Shown here: positions 17,906-27,255 of the stretch, in pieces
Numbering within the stretch: position 1 is the stretch's first letter
Layout: each line of letters begins with the position of its first letter
DNA from: Paenibacillus mangrovi
GTDB lineage: Bacteria; Bacillota; Bacilli; Paenibacillales; Paenibacillaceae
NCBI RefSeq assembly: GCF_022898935.1
Contig: NZ_JALIRP010000001.1
Location: 620,001-684,000 of the forward strand
Length of the DNA: 64,000 nucleotides
Direction of reading: 5' to 3'
The notes under the pieces: model-generated
Databases searched by the model: none
What the model saw: only the letters and a program-made list of their open reading frames with translations
Told to the model about the DNA's origin: nothing
Program-made: the position numbers and the translations under genes

Positions 17906-19450
17906 ATGATACCTTTATGGCTATCGATCATTCTCGTTGTTGCCGGATTGTTCTTGGGGTTCGTGATTGGATATTTTATTCGCAAATCTCTTGCAGAAGC
18001 TAAAATTTCTAGTGCTGAAGAAGCTGCATTGAACATTGTTGAAAATGCGAAGAAAGAAGCTGAAGCACTGAAAAAAGAAACGGTATTGGAAGCCAAGGAT
18101 GAAGTCCACAAAATCCGTACCGAAGCTGAAAAAGACACTCGTGAGCGTCGGAATGAAATTCAACGGCAGGAAAGACGATTGTTGCAGAAAGAAGAGTCGC
18201 TGGATAAAAAGATTGAATCGCTGGAACGTAAAGAAGAACAAGTGGCTAACAAAGAGAAGCGTATTGAAGAGACGCAACAGCAGATTGATCTGATTTATAA
18301 AAGCCAGGTCACTGAATTGGAACGCATTTCCAATCTGACGATGGAGGATGCAAGAAGCATCATTTTGAGCAATGTGGAACAGGAAGTACGGCATGAAACC
18401 GCTCAAATGATCAAGGACATTGAGCAGCAGGCCAAGGAAGAGGCAGATAAGAAGGCACGCGAAATCGTAACACTTGCCATTCAGCGCTGCGCTGCCGACC
18501 ATGTGGCTGAGACTACGGTATCTGTAGTGACATTGCCGAACGAGGAAATGAAAGGACGGATTATCGGTCGTGAAGGCCGTAATATCCGTGCACTGGAAAC
18601 CCTTACTGGTATTGATCTCATTATTGATGATACGCCTGAAGCTGTTATTCTGTCAGGATTTGATCCGATCCGCCGCGAAATCGCCCGTACCGCTTTGGAG
18701 AAGCTGGTATCTGATGGCCGAATTCATCCGGCCCGGATCGAGGAAATGGTGGAAAAATCACGCAAAGAGGTCGACGAACGCATTCGAGAATACGGCGAAC
18801 AGGCGACCTTCGAGGTGGGAGTTCACGGACTGCATCCGGATCTTATCAAGATCCTGGGCCGTCTGAAATTCCGTACCAGCTATGGTCAAAATGTGCTGAA
18901 ACACTCCATGGAGGTTGCTTATCTCACAGGCCTGATGGCTGGAGAGCTTGGAGAGGACATCGTTCTCGCCAAACGTGCTGGTTTGTTGCATGACATCGGT
19001 AAAGCGCTGGATCATGAAGTGGAAGGATCACACGTTGAAATTGGCGTGGAACTGGCGAAGAAATACAAGGAACATCCGGTGGTTATCAACAGTATCGCAT
19101 CCCACCATGGCGATGTAGAGGCAACTTCAGTTATCGCTATGCTGGTTGGCGCGGCGGATGCACTTTCCGCAGCAAGACCAGGAGCACGTCGTGAAACGCT
19201 CGAAACGTATATCAAACGTCTAGAAAAGCTGGAGGAGATCTCCGAATCCTTCGAAGGTGTCGAAAAATCGTTCGCGATTCAAGCCGGACGCGAGGTTCGC
19301 GTCATGGTGCAGCCTGAGAAGATTGACGATGCGGAAGCTTTCCGTCTGGCAAGGGATATCACGAAAACGATCGAAAATGAACTGGATTATCCGGGGCATA
19401 TTAAAGTTACCGTTATTCGGGAAACCCGAGCGGTTGAATACGCTAAATAA
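17906..19450 (+). CDS. rny: Ribonuclease Y
   Basis: Membrane-anchored endoribonuclease that starts mRNA decay in Firmicutes. The 514 residues comprise an N-terminal membrane helix (3-25), a long charged coiled coil (about 30-200), a KH RNA-binding domain ([15 protein letters not shown]) and an HD phosphohydrolase domain with [26 protein letters not shown] is the ribosome binding site. Its partners YmdB (next gene) and RicA (27.3 kb) are encoded in the same window. Confidence 0.97.
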   Translation: MIPLWLSIILVVAGLFLGFVIGYFIRKSLAEAKISSAEEAALNIVENAKKEAEALKKETVLEAKDEVHKIRTEAEKDTRERRNEIQRQERRLLQKEESLDKKIESLERKEEQVANKEKRIEETQQQIDLIYKSQVTELERISNLTMEDARSIILSNVEQEVRHETAQMIKDIEQQAKEEADKKAREIVTLAIQRCAADHVAETTVSVVTLPNEEMKGRIIGREGRNIRALETLTGIDLIIDDTPEAVILSGFDPIRREIARTALEKLVSDGRIHPARIEEMVEKSRKEVDERIREYGEQATFEVGVHGLHPDLIKILGRLKFRTSYGQNVLKHSMEVAYLTGLMAGELGEDIVLAKRAGLLHDIGKALDHEVEGSHVEIGVELAKKYKEHPVVINSIASHHGDVEATSVIAMLVGAADALSAARPGARRETLETYIKRLEKLEEISESFEGVEKSFAIQAGREVRVMVQPEKIDDAEAFRLARDITKTIENELDYPGHIKVTVIRETRAVEYAK

Positions 19451-19457
19451 TAGTTTG

Positions 19458-19485
19458 AAAAGTGGCCGCGCAAGGGGCCACTTTT
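19458..19485 (+). terminator. rny terminator
   Basis: Perfect ten-base arms AAAAGTGGCC and GGCCACTTTT around an eight-base loop. The only canonical upstream start codon for ymdB (GTG, 19462) lies inside this hairpin. Confidence 0.75.
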
Positions 19486-19515
19486 CATATTTTTCCGTAC
19501 AAGGAGGGGAACGTT

Positions 19516-20310
19516 ATTAACGTTTTATTTATTGGAGACATCGTGGGAAGTGTAGGCAGAAAAGCGTTAAAGGATACGCTGCCTTCCCTGAAATCAAAGT
19601 ATAACCCGCATATTATTATTGTGAACGGGGAGAATGCCGCATCTGGCAGAGGCATCACCGAATCGATCGCCAAAGAATTTTTTGAGTGGGGTGTTCATGG
19701 CATTACGATGGGCAACCATACGTGGGATAACAAAGAAATTTTCGATTTTATCGATGATGAGCCGCGCATGATCCGTCCTGCCAACTTTCCTCCGGGCACG
19801 CCTGGACTTGGGCACACGATTATCAAAGCAAACGGCAAAGAGCTCGCGATCGTCAATCTGCAGGGCCGAACATTTCTGCCCCCTATTGACTGTCCTTTCC
19901 GCAAAAGCGATGAAATTATCGACCAGCTGCGCAAGAAGCATAAGCATATCCTGGTTGACTTTCACGCGGAAGCTACGTCCGAGAAGATCGCCATGGGCTG
20001 GCACCTGGATGGACGTGCATCGATCGTTGTAGGTACGCATACTCATGTGCAGAGCAATGACGATACGATTCTGCCCGGCGGAACGGCCTATCTGACGGAT
20101 GCAGGTATGGTAGGGCCCAAAGAAGGGATTCTGGGTATGGAACGTGAAGCGGTGCTTCGTAAGTTCAAGACCCAGCTGCCGGTCCGGTTTCAGGTGGATA
20201 AAGGGAAGTGGCAATTTCACGGCCTGTTTGTACAGCTGGATGATGCCACAGGCATGGCGAAGAAGATGGAGAAAATCCGCTTGCTTGAAGACGACTGGAT
20301 TATGGACTAA
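19516..20310 (+). CDS. ymdB: Metallophosphoesterase YmdB, apparent ATT start
   Basis: Calcineurin-like phosphodiesterase (about 264 residues) reported in Bacillus to hydrolyse 2',3'-cyclic nucleotides and to affect RNase Y, biofilm and motility decisions. Metal ligands are visible in VLFIGDIVG, NGENAA, GNHTW, DFHAEA and GTHTHVQS. The start is unusual: AAGGAGGGG at 19501-19509 is six bases from ATT at 19516. The only canonical upstream codon is a GTG inside the preceding terminator, without a binding site. The next internal GTG (after LFIGDI) would remove the metal-binding Asp. Identity is certain; the start codon is inferred. Confidence 0.92.
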   Translation: MNVLFIGDIVGSVGRKALKDTLPSLKSKYNPHIIIVNGENAASGRGITESIAKEFFEWGVHGITMGNHTWDNKEIFDFIDDEPRMIRPANFPPGTPGLGHTIIKANGKELAIVNLQGRTFLPPIDCPFRKSDEIIDQLRKKHKHILVDFHAEATSEKIAMGWHLDGRASIVVGTHTHVQSNDDTILPGGTAYLTDAGMVGPKEGILGMEREAVLRKFKTQLPVRFQVDKGKWQFHGLFVQLDDATGMAKKMEKIRLLEDDWIMD

Positions 20311-20386
20311 GTATCTTTTCGTATAGGGAATGAGCAATGGAAGCCTAAGACTATTGATGTATTTTTATAGGCAAAATTGACAAAAA

Positions 20387-20413
20387 GAAGGAATTATTTT
20401 GCCATTCACGAAT
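20387..20413 (+). promoter_or_regulatory. Candidate sigma-H promoter of spoVS
   Basis: GAAGGAATT (20387-20395), 14 bases, then GAAT (20410-20413), close to the sigma-H pattern RnAGGAwww-N11-12-RnnGAAT, with one mismatch in the R position. spoVS of B. subtilis is known to be sigma-H dependent. Confidence 0.55.
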
Positions 20414-20466
20414 AACATCTAGTATGTGGAAGCTAACCATCATCATTCCCACGGGAGGTACTTACC

Positions 20467-20727
20467 ATGGAAGTATTAAAAGTTTCAGCAAAGTCCAATC
20501 CAAATTCTGTTGCCGGTGCTCTAGCTGGCGTGCTTCGTGAACGTGGTGCTGCTGAACTGCAGGCGATCGGAGCGGGTGCACTTAATCAAGCCATTAAAGC
20601 AGTTGCCATTGCCCGGGGATTTGTCGCACCAAGTGGAGTTGATCTGATCTGTATTCCAGCTTTTACGGATATTGTAATTGATGGGGAAGACCGGACTGCA
20701 ATCAAGTTGATCGTGGAACCTAGATGA
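20467..20727 (+). CDS. spoVS: Stage V sporulation protein S
   Basis: An 86-residue Alba-like protein needed for normal sporulation timing and coat/cortex completion. The sequence is nearly invariant in the family (MEVLKVSAKSNPNSVAGAL, AIKAVAIARGF). GGGAGGT precedes the ATG. It lies after ymdB as in Bacillus, with its own likely sigma-H promoter. Confidence 0.97.
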   Translation: MEVLKVSAKSNPNSVAGALAGVLRERGAAELQAIGAGALNQAIKAVAIARGFVAPSGVDLICIPAFTDIVIDGEDRTAIKLIVEPR

Positions 20728-20767
20728 GTTGATGGATGTTCAATGTTGTTGAAACCTGTTTATTGAT

Positions 20768-20830
20768 ATAAGCTGAATAAAGCCGGCGATATTGAGGGAG
20801 CTGTTTTCCTCGGGCTTGCATTCAGTTTAT
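20768..20830 (+). terminator. Long hairpin after spoVS
   Basis: Eleven-base outer arms ATAAGCTGAAT and ATTCAGTTTAT (one G-U pair), with an inner AAGCC/GGCTT pairing and a further GAGGGA/TCCTC stem. It has no clear T run, so it could be a weak terminator or an RNA-stabilising structure. Confidence 0.45.
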
Positions 20831-20905
20831 ATGGGATAGACAGGTTTTTTGCATCTAAGGGGTGTCATGGCCCGTTTATAATATACCAGATGGGAGAAAT
20901 GAAAC

Positions 20906-21904
20906 ATGAGAATTCCCGTTATTGATTTTCACTGCGATGTACTGAGTAAGATGAGGGAGAACGTGGGTATATCCTTTCTTGACGATCCTAAACTTGATGT
21001 CACCTATGACCGCATGCGGCAGGGAGAAGTTCAGCTGCAGTGTTTTGCTATATATTTGTCCGAACGGTGGGGAATCCCGCGTTATGAATATATTTTGGAT
21101 CAGATTGATGCGTTCAAGTCCAGAGTCATGACAACCGCTGAGGGGATGCGCTGGCTGCGGTGGAAAGAGGATGCTGCAGAGCTGGAACAGGCGATCCAGG
21201 GATCAGTTCAGGCCTTGAAAAGCGCCCGCCAGCTTCCTTGGGGACTTCTCTCGGTCGAAGGGGCAGACGGATTTGAGGGCAGTTTGTTTTATGTAAAGAT
21301 GTGTTATGAGCTTGGTGTCCGCTTCCTGGGCATTACCTGGAATTACGCGAACTGGGCGGCAGATGGTGTGTTGGAGAAGCGGAATGGAGGATTTACCGAA
21401 AAAGGGAGAAAGCTTATTCAGCTGAGTAATGAGATCGGTCTGCTGCTCGATGTGTCGCATTTGTCTCAGGCCGGATTTTGGGAACTGACAGAACGAACGG
21501 TGAGACCGTTTATCGCCTCTCATTCCAATGCCAAATCCATCTGCCCGCATCCTCGGAATCTGACCGACGAGCAAATCCGGGCGATCATTGCCATGGACGG
21601 ACGTATTGGAATGACCTTTGTTCCGTGGTTTGTACGGGAAGGCGGAGAAGGGCCGGTTCGTCCAGAGGAGCTGCTACCTCATATCGAACACTTCTGCACG
21701 CTGGGTGGGGAGAACAACCTGATGATCGGATCGGATTTTGACGGAATCGACTCATGGATTCAAGGCCTGGAGCATCCGGGAAGGTATCCTGAGTTCGCCG
21801 AGCTGCTGTGCAAGCATTATTCGGAGGAACTGGTACGGAAGTGGTTTTCAGGCAATGCGTTGTCCTATCTGAACAGCCATCTGCCTGAAAAAGGGGCTTG
21901 CTAG
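20906..21904 (+). CDS. Membrane-dipeptidase-like zinc peptidase (M19)
   Basis: A 332-residue amidohydrolase-fold dipeptidase of the M19 (renal dipeptidase) family. Zinc ligands are visible in VIDFHCDVLSK (HxD), LSVEGADGF (bridging Glu), the SHLSQAGF and IASHSNAK histidines, and IGSDFDGID. No signal peptide is seen, so it is cytosolic. It takes the place held by tdh-kbl in B. subtilis. A role in peptidoglycan-derived or nutrient dipeptides is possible but not shown. Confidence 0.9.
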   Translation: MRIPVIDFHCDVLSKMRENVGISFLDDPKLDVTYDRMRQGEVQLQCFAIYLSERWGIPRYEYILDQIDAFKSRVMTTAEGMRWLRWKEDAAELEQAIQGSVQALKSARQLPWGLLSVEGADGFEGSLFYVKMCYELGVRFLGITWNYANWAADGVLEKRNGGFTEKGRKLIQLSNEIGLLLDVSHLSQAGFWELTERTVRPFIASHSNAKSICPHPRNLTDEQIRAIIAMDGRIGMTFVPWFVREGGEGPVRPEELLPHIEHFCTLGGENNLMIGSDFDGIDSWIQGLEHPGRYPEFAELLCKHYSEELVRKWFSGNALSYLNSHLPEKGAC

Positions 21905-22006
21905 CAGCAAGTAGATAGTCCTCTGCTTGGTATTCCATAAAAAATGTCACACAAAAAAACCTTGCTATTTGTCCCTGTTGCTCATAAACTTTTACATAAT
22001 TATTAA

Positions 22007-22062
22007 GACTCGTCATGGTAAGCCTGAACTAGGTGTAATGGGCACGCCGTGACGAGCCGTTT
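22007..22062 (+). terminator. Possible dipeptidase terminator
   Basis: Seven-base arms CTCGTCA and TGACGAG separated by 34 bases, followed by CCGTTTTATT. The loop is long, so this is tentative. Confidence 0.35.
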
Positions 22063-22136
22063 TATTGCAAAATAGTGCCATGGTGAATGGGGAATTTGGC
22101 GCTAGCACTATGAGCGGGAAAGAAGGAGTGGGCTTT

Positions 22137-23891
22137 TTGATCAGTCAATTGTCATGGAAAATAGGTGGACAGCAAGGGGAAGGCGTAGAGAGCACGGACC
22201 GGATTTTTTCGACGGCTCTGAACCGACTTGGCTATTATCTGTACGGTTACCGGCATTTTTCGTCACGAATTAAAGGTGGACACACCAATAATAAAATTCG
22301 CATTAGTACGCAGCCGATTCGCGCCATTGCGGATGATTTGGATATTCTGGTTGCATTCGACCAGGAAAGCATTGATTTGAACGCACATGAGCTGCGTCCG
22401 GGAGGCGTCGTGATTGCGGATGCCAAGTTCGTGCCAACGCTGCCTGAGGGGGCTGACGCCCGTTTGTTTCCTGTGCCGATCACGGCCATTGCAGAGGAAC
22501 TAGGCACATCCTTGATGAAAAACATGGTTGCTTCCGGTGCGTCGTGGGCGCTCCTGGGCTTACCTATGGATGTTTTCAATAAAGCGGTTCAAGAAGAGTT
22601 CGGGCGTAAGGGTGCAGCTGTCGTTGAAAAGAATATCGAAGCGGTGAAGCGCGGAGCTGATTATGTGCTGGAACTGGCGGGAGGTCCGCTTGAGGACTTC
22701 AGACTTGAGCCGGCAGACGGCAAGCAGAAGCTGTTTATGATCGGCAATGATGCCATCGGGCTTGGGGCACTGGCAGCAGGCTGCCGGATCATGAGTGCTT
22801 ATCCGATTACGCCGGCTTCGGAAATTATGGAATATCTCATTAAGAAGCTGCCGAAGTTTGGCGGTACCGTCGTGCAGACTGAAGATGAAATTGCGGCCAT
22901 CACAATGGCTATTGGCTCGAGCTATGCCGGAGTTCGCTCTATGACGGCCTCAGCAGGCCCTGGATTGTCGCTCATGATGGAAGCCATAGGTTTATCGGGG
23001 ATGACTGAAACACCGGTGGTTATCGTCGATACACAGCGCGGTGGACCAAGTACGGGGCTGCCAACCAAGCAGGAGCAAAGTGACATCAATGCGCTGATTC
23101 ACGGGACGCATGGGGAGATTCCTAAAGTCGTGCTGGCGCCAAGCTCTATTGAGGAATGCTTTTACGATATGATCGAAGCATTTAATCTGGCGGACAAGTA
23201 CCAGCTGCCTGTTATTGTGGTGACGGATCTTCAGCTGTCTCTTGGCAAGCAGTCCTGTGAGCTGCTGGATTATGGAAAGGTCAACATTAACCGCGGCAAG
23301 CTGGTACAGGAGGCACCGGAACTGGAAGCCGGCGGATTGTTCAAGCGTTATGAACTGACAGAAGACGGCGTATCACCAAGAGTGCTGCCTGGCCAAAAGC
23401 ATGGTATCCACCACGTTACAGGAGTGGAGCATGATGAAAGCGGCCGCCCGTCAGAAAGCGCTGTTAACCGGAAGCAGATGATGGATAAGCGTCTTGGTAA
23501 AATGGAGCGGATTACGGTAGAAAACCCGATCCATACGGATGCACCTTATGAAAATCCTGATCTGCTGATCATCGGTATGGGGTCAACCGGGGGAACTATC
23601 CAGCAGGCAAGAGAAATCCTTGGAAATGAAGGAATCACTACGAATCAGATGATGATCAGACTGCTGCATCCATTCCCGGCAGAAGCCGTGAAGCCATATG
23701 TGGAGCAGGCGAAGCAGGTGATCGTCCTTGAACATAATGCTACAGGCCAGCTGGCTGATCTGATCAAGCTTCATGTCGGAAGCAGGGAGAAAATCACAAG
23801 CGTGCTGAAATACGATGGGAACCCATTCCTGCCATCCATTGTGGCTGAAGAATGCAGAAAAGCCTGTCAGGCAAGTAAGGAGCTGGTATAG
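22137..23891 (+). CDS. korA: 2-oxoacid:ferredoxin oxidoreductase, alpha/gamma subunit
   Basis: A 584-residue fused gamma-alpha subunit of a thiamine-dependent 2-oxoacid (probably 2-oxoglutarate) ferredoxin oxidoreductase, which yields acyl-CoA, CO2 and reduced ferredoxin. The N-terminal ~190 residues are the gamma domain (GGQQGEGVESTDRIF, RIKGGHTNNKIRIS). The pyrophosphate-site region SAYPITPASEIMEYL opens the alpha domain, and the C-terminal domain II follows. TTG at 22137 has AAGGAG well placed and gives the family start MISQLSWKIGGQQGEG; the upstream TTG at 22065 adds 24 unrelated residues. korB follows after two bases. Confidence 0.92.
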   Translation: MISQLSWKIGGQQGEGVESTDRIFSTALNRLGYYLYGYRHFSSRIKGGHTNNKIRISTQPIRAIADDLDILVAFDQESIDLNAHELRPGGVVIADAKFVPTLPEGADARLFPVPITAIAEELGTSLMKNMVASGASWALLGLPMDVFNKAVQEEFGRKGAAVVEKNIEAVKRGADYVLELAGGPLEDFRLEPADGKQKLFMIGNDAIGLGALAAGCRIMSAYPITPASEIMEYLIKKLPKFGGTVVQTEDEIAAITMAIGSSYAGVRSMTASAGPGLSLMMEAIGLSGMTETPVVIVDTQRGGPSTGLPTKQEQSDINALIHGTHGEIPKVVLAPSSIEECFYDMIEAFNLADKYQLPVIVVTDLQLSLGKQSCELLDYGKVNINRGKLVQEAPELEAGGLFKRYELTEDGVSPRVLPGQKHGIHHVTGVEHDESGRPSESAVNRKQMMDKRLGKMERITVENPIHTDAPYENPDLLIIGMGSTGGTIQQAREILGNEGITTNQMMIRLLHPFPAEAVKPYVEQAKQVIVLEHNATGQLADLIKLHVGSREKITSVLKYDGNPFLPSIVAEECRKACQASKELV

Positions 23892-23893
23892 TC

Positions 23894-24760
23894 ATGGCTA
23901 CATTCAAAGAGTTTCGCAATAACGTCAAACCCAACTGGTGTCCGGGCTGTGGAGACTTTTCCATTCAAGCGGCCATTCAGCGGGCAGCCGCGAATTCCGG
24001 TCTGGAGCCGGAACAACTCGCCGTCATATCTGGGATCGGCTGCTCTGGACGGATTTCTGGATATATTCATGCTTACGGATTCCACGGAATTCACGGCCGT
24101 TCACTTCCCATCGCGCAGGGGGTAAAGCTGGCCAACCGGGATCTTACGGTCATTGCTACCGGTGGTGATGGGGATGGCTTCGCCATCGGGATGGGTCATA
24201 CGATCCATGCCATCCGCCGCAACGTTAACATCACATATATCGTCATGGATAACCAAATTTACGGGCTTACGAAAGGCCAAACTTCGCCGCGCAGTGCAGA
24301 AGGGTTCGTGACCAAAAGCACGCCGCAAGGCTCTGTCGAGACTACACTCTCACCGCTGGAGCTTGCCTTGTCGGCAGGCGCAACCTTTGTGGCGCAGTCC
24401 TTCTCAAGTGATATCAAGCAGCTGACGGCGCTGGTAGAGGAAGCGATCAAACATGAAGGTTTTTCCTTCATCAACGTGTTTAGTCCTTGCGTAACATTCA
24501 ATAAGATCAATACGTACGAGTGGTTCAAAGACAATATCGTTCCACTGGATTCGATTCCGGATTATGATCCGTCCAATCGGATTGCGGCCATGACAACACT
24601 GATGGAGACAAATGGAATGGTGACCGGACTGATCTATCAGGACAAAAACAAGAAGAGCTATGAGAACCTCGTTCCCGGTTTCCGCGAGGAGCCGCTTGTT
24701 CAGCAGGAGCCACTCCTGTCGCGCGAACAATTTGACAATCTTGTAGCGGAATTCAAATAA
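23894..24760 (+). CDS. korB: 2-oxoacid:ferredoxin oxidoreductase, beta subunit
   Basis: A 288-residue thiamine-diphosphate-binding beta subunit, partner of korA. It has NWCPGCGDFS and GIGCSGR (Cys ligands of a [4Fe-4S] cluster), GDGDGFAIG (ThDP/Mg motif GDG) and VMDNQIYGLTKGQTSP. The two genes form an operon with a two-base gap, ended by a terminator. A pduL phosphotransacylase gene follows. Confidence 0.93.
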   Translation: MATFKEFRNNVKPNWCPGCGDFSIQAAIQRAAANSGLEPEQLAVISGIGCSGRISGYIHAYGFHGIHGRSLPIAQGVKLANRDLTVIATGGDGDGFAIGMGHTIHAIRRNVNITYIVMDNQIYGLTKGQTSPRSAEGFVTKSTPQGSVETTLSPLELALSAGATFVAQSFSSDIKQLTALVEEAIKHEGFSFINVFSPCVTFNKINTYEWFKDNIVPLDSIPDYDPSNRIAAMTTLMETNGMVTGLIYQDKNKKSYENLVPGFREEPLVQQEPLLSREQFDNLVAEFK

Positions 24761-24766
24761 AAAACG

Positions 24767-24806
24767 GAAAAGGTGCCCGCATTTGCGGTTGCGCCTTTTT
24801 ATTTTT
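24767..24806 (+). terminator. korAB terminator
   Basis: A stem from AAAAGGTGC/GCGCCTTTT with an inner CCGCA/TGCGG pairing, then TTTATTTTT. Confidence 0.75.
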
Positions 24807-24870
24807 GGGTAAAAGGATGTATAATGAGTTGGCGTACAGATCATAGAGAAAAAAATAAGGAGTGATCCAC

Positions 24871-25443
24871 GTGAGTAAAACTGTACCTGTAGGAGTATCC
24901 GCAAGACATATTCATCTAACGCAAGAACATATTGAGGCTTTGTTTGGAGAAGGCTATCAATTGACTGAGTTTAAACCTCTGTCCCAGCCGGGCCAGTTTG
25001 CCGCCAACGAGACGGTAGCTGTCATTGGTCCGAAGGGTCAATTCGATAAGGTGAGAATTCTGGGTCCTGCGCGCAAAGCGAGCCAAGTGGAAATTTCCCG
25101 TACCGATTCCTTTTCGATCGGCGTGAAAGCACCGGTTCGTGAATCCGGTAAAATTGAGGGAACCCCAGGAGTCAAAGTAAAGGGTCCGAAGGGCGAAATT
25201 GAATTGGAGCAGGGCGTTATCGTTGCTGCACGCCATATTCATTTTCATACCTCCGATGCTCAAAAATGGGGAGTTGCTGATCAACAAATGCTGAAAGTGC
25301 GTGTTGGGGGCGAACGCGGCGTCGTATTCGAAAATGTCATCGCACGCGTGTCGGATTCCTTTGCACTGGACATGCATATCGATACCGATGAAGGAAATGC
25401 TGCCGGAGTCAAAACCGGTGACATGGCTGAAATCATCGACTAG
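24871..25443 (+). CDS. pduL: Phosphate propanoyltransferase PduL
   Basis: A 190-residue PduL-type phosphotransacylase that exchanges phosphate and CoA on acetyl or propionyl groups. Two beta-barrel domains each carry a zinc-binding His motif: SARHIHL near the start and AARHIHFHTSD near residue 115. GTG at 24871 is chosen because AAGGAG (24857-24862) overlaps the alternative GTG at 24862. No microcompartment shell genes are nearby, so it is a free-standing housekeeping version. Next to korAB it could convert the acyl-CoA product to acyl phosphate; this link is inferred. Confidence 0.92.
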   Translation: MSKTVPVGVSARHIHLTQEHIEALFGEGYQLTEFKPLSQPGQFAANETVAVIGPKGQFDKVRILGPARKASQVEISRTDSFSIGVKAPVRESGKIEGTPGVKVKGPKGEIELEQGVIVAARHIHFHTSDAQKWGVADQQMLKVRVGGERGVVFENVIARVSDSFALDMHIDTDEGNAAGVKTGDMAEIID

Positions 25444-25459
25444 TATGCTTTTTTGTGGC

Positions 25460-25514
25460 AAAGTAAAGAAGGATGGAGAAGGCTTAGATGGCCTTTTCCA
25501 TCCTTCTTTACTTT
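25460..25514 (+). terminator. Long hairpin after pduL
   Basis: Very long arms, AAAGTAAAGAAGGATGGA and TCCATCCTTCTTTACTTT, extended inward by AAGGC/GGCCTT around TTAGAT. The T run is weak (TTTA CTTTATTTA), so it may act as a bidirectional terminator or RNA stabiliser. Confidence 0.65.
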
Positions 25515-25516
25515 AT

Positions 25517-25562
25517 TTAGAATTTATAATTTTCGGGGTCCCCACTTTGTGGGGTTATTTTG
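25517..25562. repeat. Short copy of an intergenic repeat
   Basis: A 46-base element, TTAGAATTTATAAT through GGGGTCCCC to ACTTTGTGGGGTTATTTTG, shared with a longer copy at 27755-27837. The short form equals the long form with the segment between two GTCCCC repeats removed. It carries the palindrome GGGGTCCCC and a CCCCACTTTGTGGGG hairpin. Confidence 0.7.
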
Positions 25563-25661
25563 AGATATAGATAACCCTGAAAGTTCATGTTATAATTTAT
25601 TGTAATGCCTTTTTAGGCATGATGTGCTGTCCCCAAGGGAATTGAAGGAGTGATCAACAGC

Positions 25662-27224
25662 ATGACCAAGGAAACAAAGGATTACTCCAAATATTTTGAT
25701 TTTTCCGACGCTAAGGTCCTGTCCGAGGATGAACACGGCAAGACCGTTCGAATCAAAGGCCGGGAAATTCATATTATTTCGGAGCCTAACCATAGACAAA
25801 GCAAGAAGCGCCGCCGGGAAGACGTGGAGGTGCTGTATGATACCGCGATACCGGCAGAGCTTCGGGAGATTGGAAAAGGAAAGCATTATATCGTATATAC
25901 CTTCGGATGCCAGATGAACGAGCATGATTCGGAAACGATTAAGGGCATGCTGGAGGAAATGGGTTACACGTCAACGGAAGACCGGAAGGAAGCGGACATT
26001 ATTCTGCTGAACACCTGCGCGATCCGTGAGAACGCTGAGGACAAGGTGTTTGGCGAGCTCGGCCATCTATCCCACTTGAAGAAGGAAAAGCCCGGTATGC
26101 TGCTAGGTGTGTGCGGCTGTATGTCCCAGGAAGAAAACGTGGTTAGCCGCATCATGCAAAAGCATGGCTTCGTGGATCTGATCTTCGGCACCCACAACGT
26201 GCACAGACTTCCGCATCTGATCAAGGAAGCTTTGTTCAGTAAGGAAATGGTGGTAGAGGTGTGGTCCAAAGAGGGCGACATCATCGAGAATCTGCCGAAG
26301 AAGCGGGAAGGACTGCGCGCCTGGGTGAACATCATGTATGGCTGCGACAAGTTCTGCACCTATTGCATCGTTCCCATGACCCGCGGTAAAGAACGGAGCC
26401 GACGTCCGGAGGACGTGATTGCTGAAGTGCGTGAGCTGGCCCGCCAGGGCTTTAAGGAAGTGACACTGCTCGGGCAGAACGTCAATGCTTACGGCAAGGA
26501 TTTTACAGACATCACATACAGCTTTGGCGATTTGATGGATGATATCCGGAAAATTGATATTCCTCGCATCCGCTTTACAACGTCCCATCCGCGGGATTTC
26601 GATGACCGGTTGGTCGAAGTTCTTGGCAAAGGCGGCAATCTGGTGGAACATATCCATCTGCCGGTTCAGTCAGGAAGCAGCGAAGTTCTTAAAATCATGG
26701 GACGGAAGTACACAAGAGAAGTTTACTTGGAGCTTGTCGGTAAAATTAAAGCCGCAGTTCCCGGTGCCGTTTTGACTACAGATATTATCGTCGGCTTCCC
26801 GGGTGAGACGGAAGAGCAATTCGAAGAAACGCTGTCGCTGGTTCATGAGGTTGGCTTCGATTCCGCGTACACCTTTATTTATTCGCCGCGTGAAGGCACA
26901 CCTGCAGCAAGCATGGAAGACAATGTGCCGATGGAGGTCAAAAAAGAGCGCCTGCAGCGTTTGAACCGCGCCATCGAGGTGCACAGCCGCAAGAGCCACG
27001 AGAACCTCTGTGGAGAGATTGTCGAAGTACTGATCGAGGGTGAGAGCAAGAATAACGCCTCCGTACTGGCAGGACGTACCCGTACCAATAAGCTGGTCCA
27101 TTTTGAAGGCGATAAAGAGCTGATTGGCAGCTTCGTCCATGTCAAAATTACGGATGCGATGACCTGGTATATCAAGGGCGAGATCGTAACCGAAACTAAT
27201 GCAGCTTCAGCAATAACCATGTAG
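25662..27224 (+). CDS. miaB: tRNA-2-methylthio-N6-dimethylallyladenosine synthase MiaB
   Basis: Radical SAM methylthiotransferase modifying A37 of tRNAs that read UNN codons. The 520 residues comprise an N-terminal extension (~75 residues, as in Bacillus), a UPF0004 domain with cluster cysteines in [21 protein letters not shown] and GVCGCMSQ, the radical SAM core [10 protein letters not shown], and a C-terminal TRAM domain. ATG at 25662 follows AAGGAG at some distance. It forms an operon with ricA, which in Bacillus modulates its Fe-S handling. Confidence 0.96.
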   Translation: MTKETKDYSKYFDFSDAKVLSEDEHGKTVRIKGREIHIISEPNHRQSKKRRREDVEVLYDTAIPAELREIGKGKHYIVYTFGCQMNEHDSETIKGMLEEMGYTSTEDRKEADIILLNTCAIRENAEDKVFGELGHLSHLKKEKPGMLLGVCGCMSQEENVVSRIMQKHGFVDLIFGTHNVHRLPHLIKEALFSKEMVVEVWSKEGDIIENLPKKREGLRAWVNIMYGCDKFCTYCIVPMTRGKERSRRPEDVIAEVRELARQGFKEVTLLGQNVNAYGKDFTDITYSFGDLMDDIRKIDIPRIRFTTSHPRDFDDRLVEVLGKGGNLVEHIHLPVQSGSSEVLKIMGRKYTREVYLELVGKIKAAVPGAVLTTDIIVGFPGETEEQFEETLSLVHEVGFDSAYTFIYSPREGTPAASMEDNVPMEVKKERLQRLNRAIEVHSRKSHENLCGEIVEVLIEGESKNNASVLAGRTRTNKLVHFEGDKELIGSFVHVKITDAMTWYIKGEIVTETNAASAITM

Positions 27225-27255
27225 AATCAATTAATCGGAATAGGGGTAATGTAAG

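Noticed and set aside
24862-25443. Part of a propanediol or ethanolamine microcompartment operon
   Set aside because: pduL stands alone; no shell proteins, diol dehydratase or aldehyde dehydrogenase genes are nearby.
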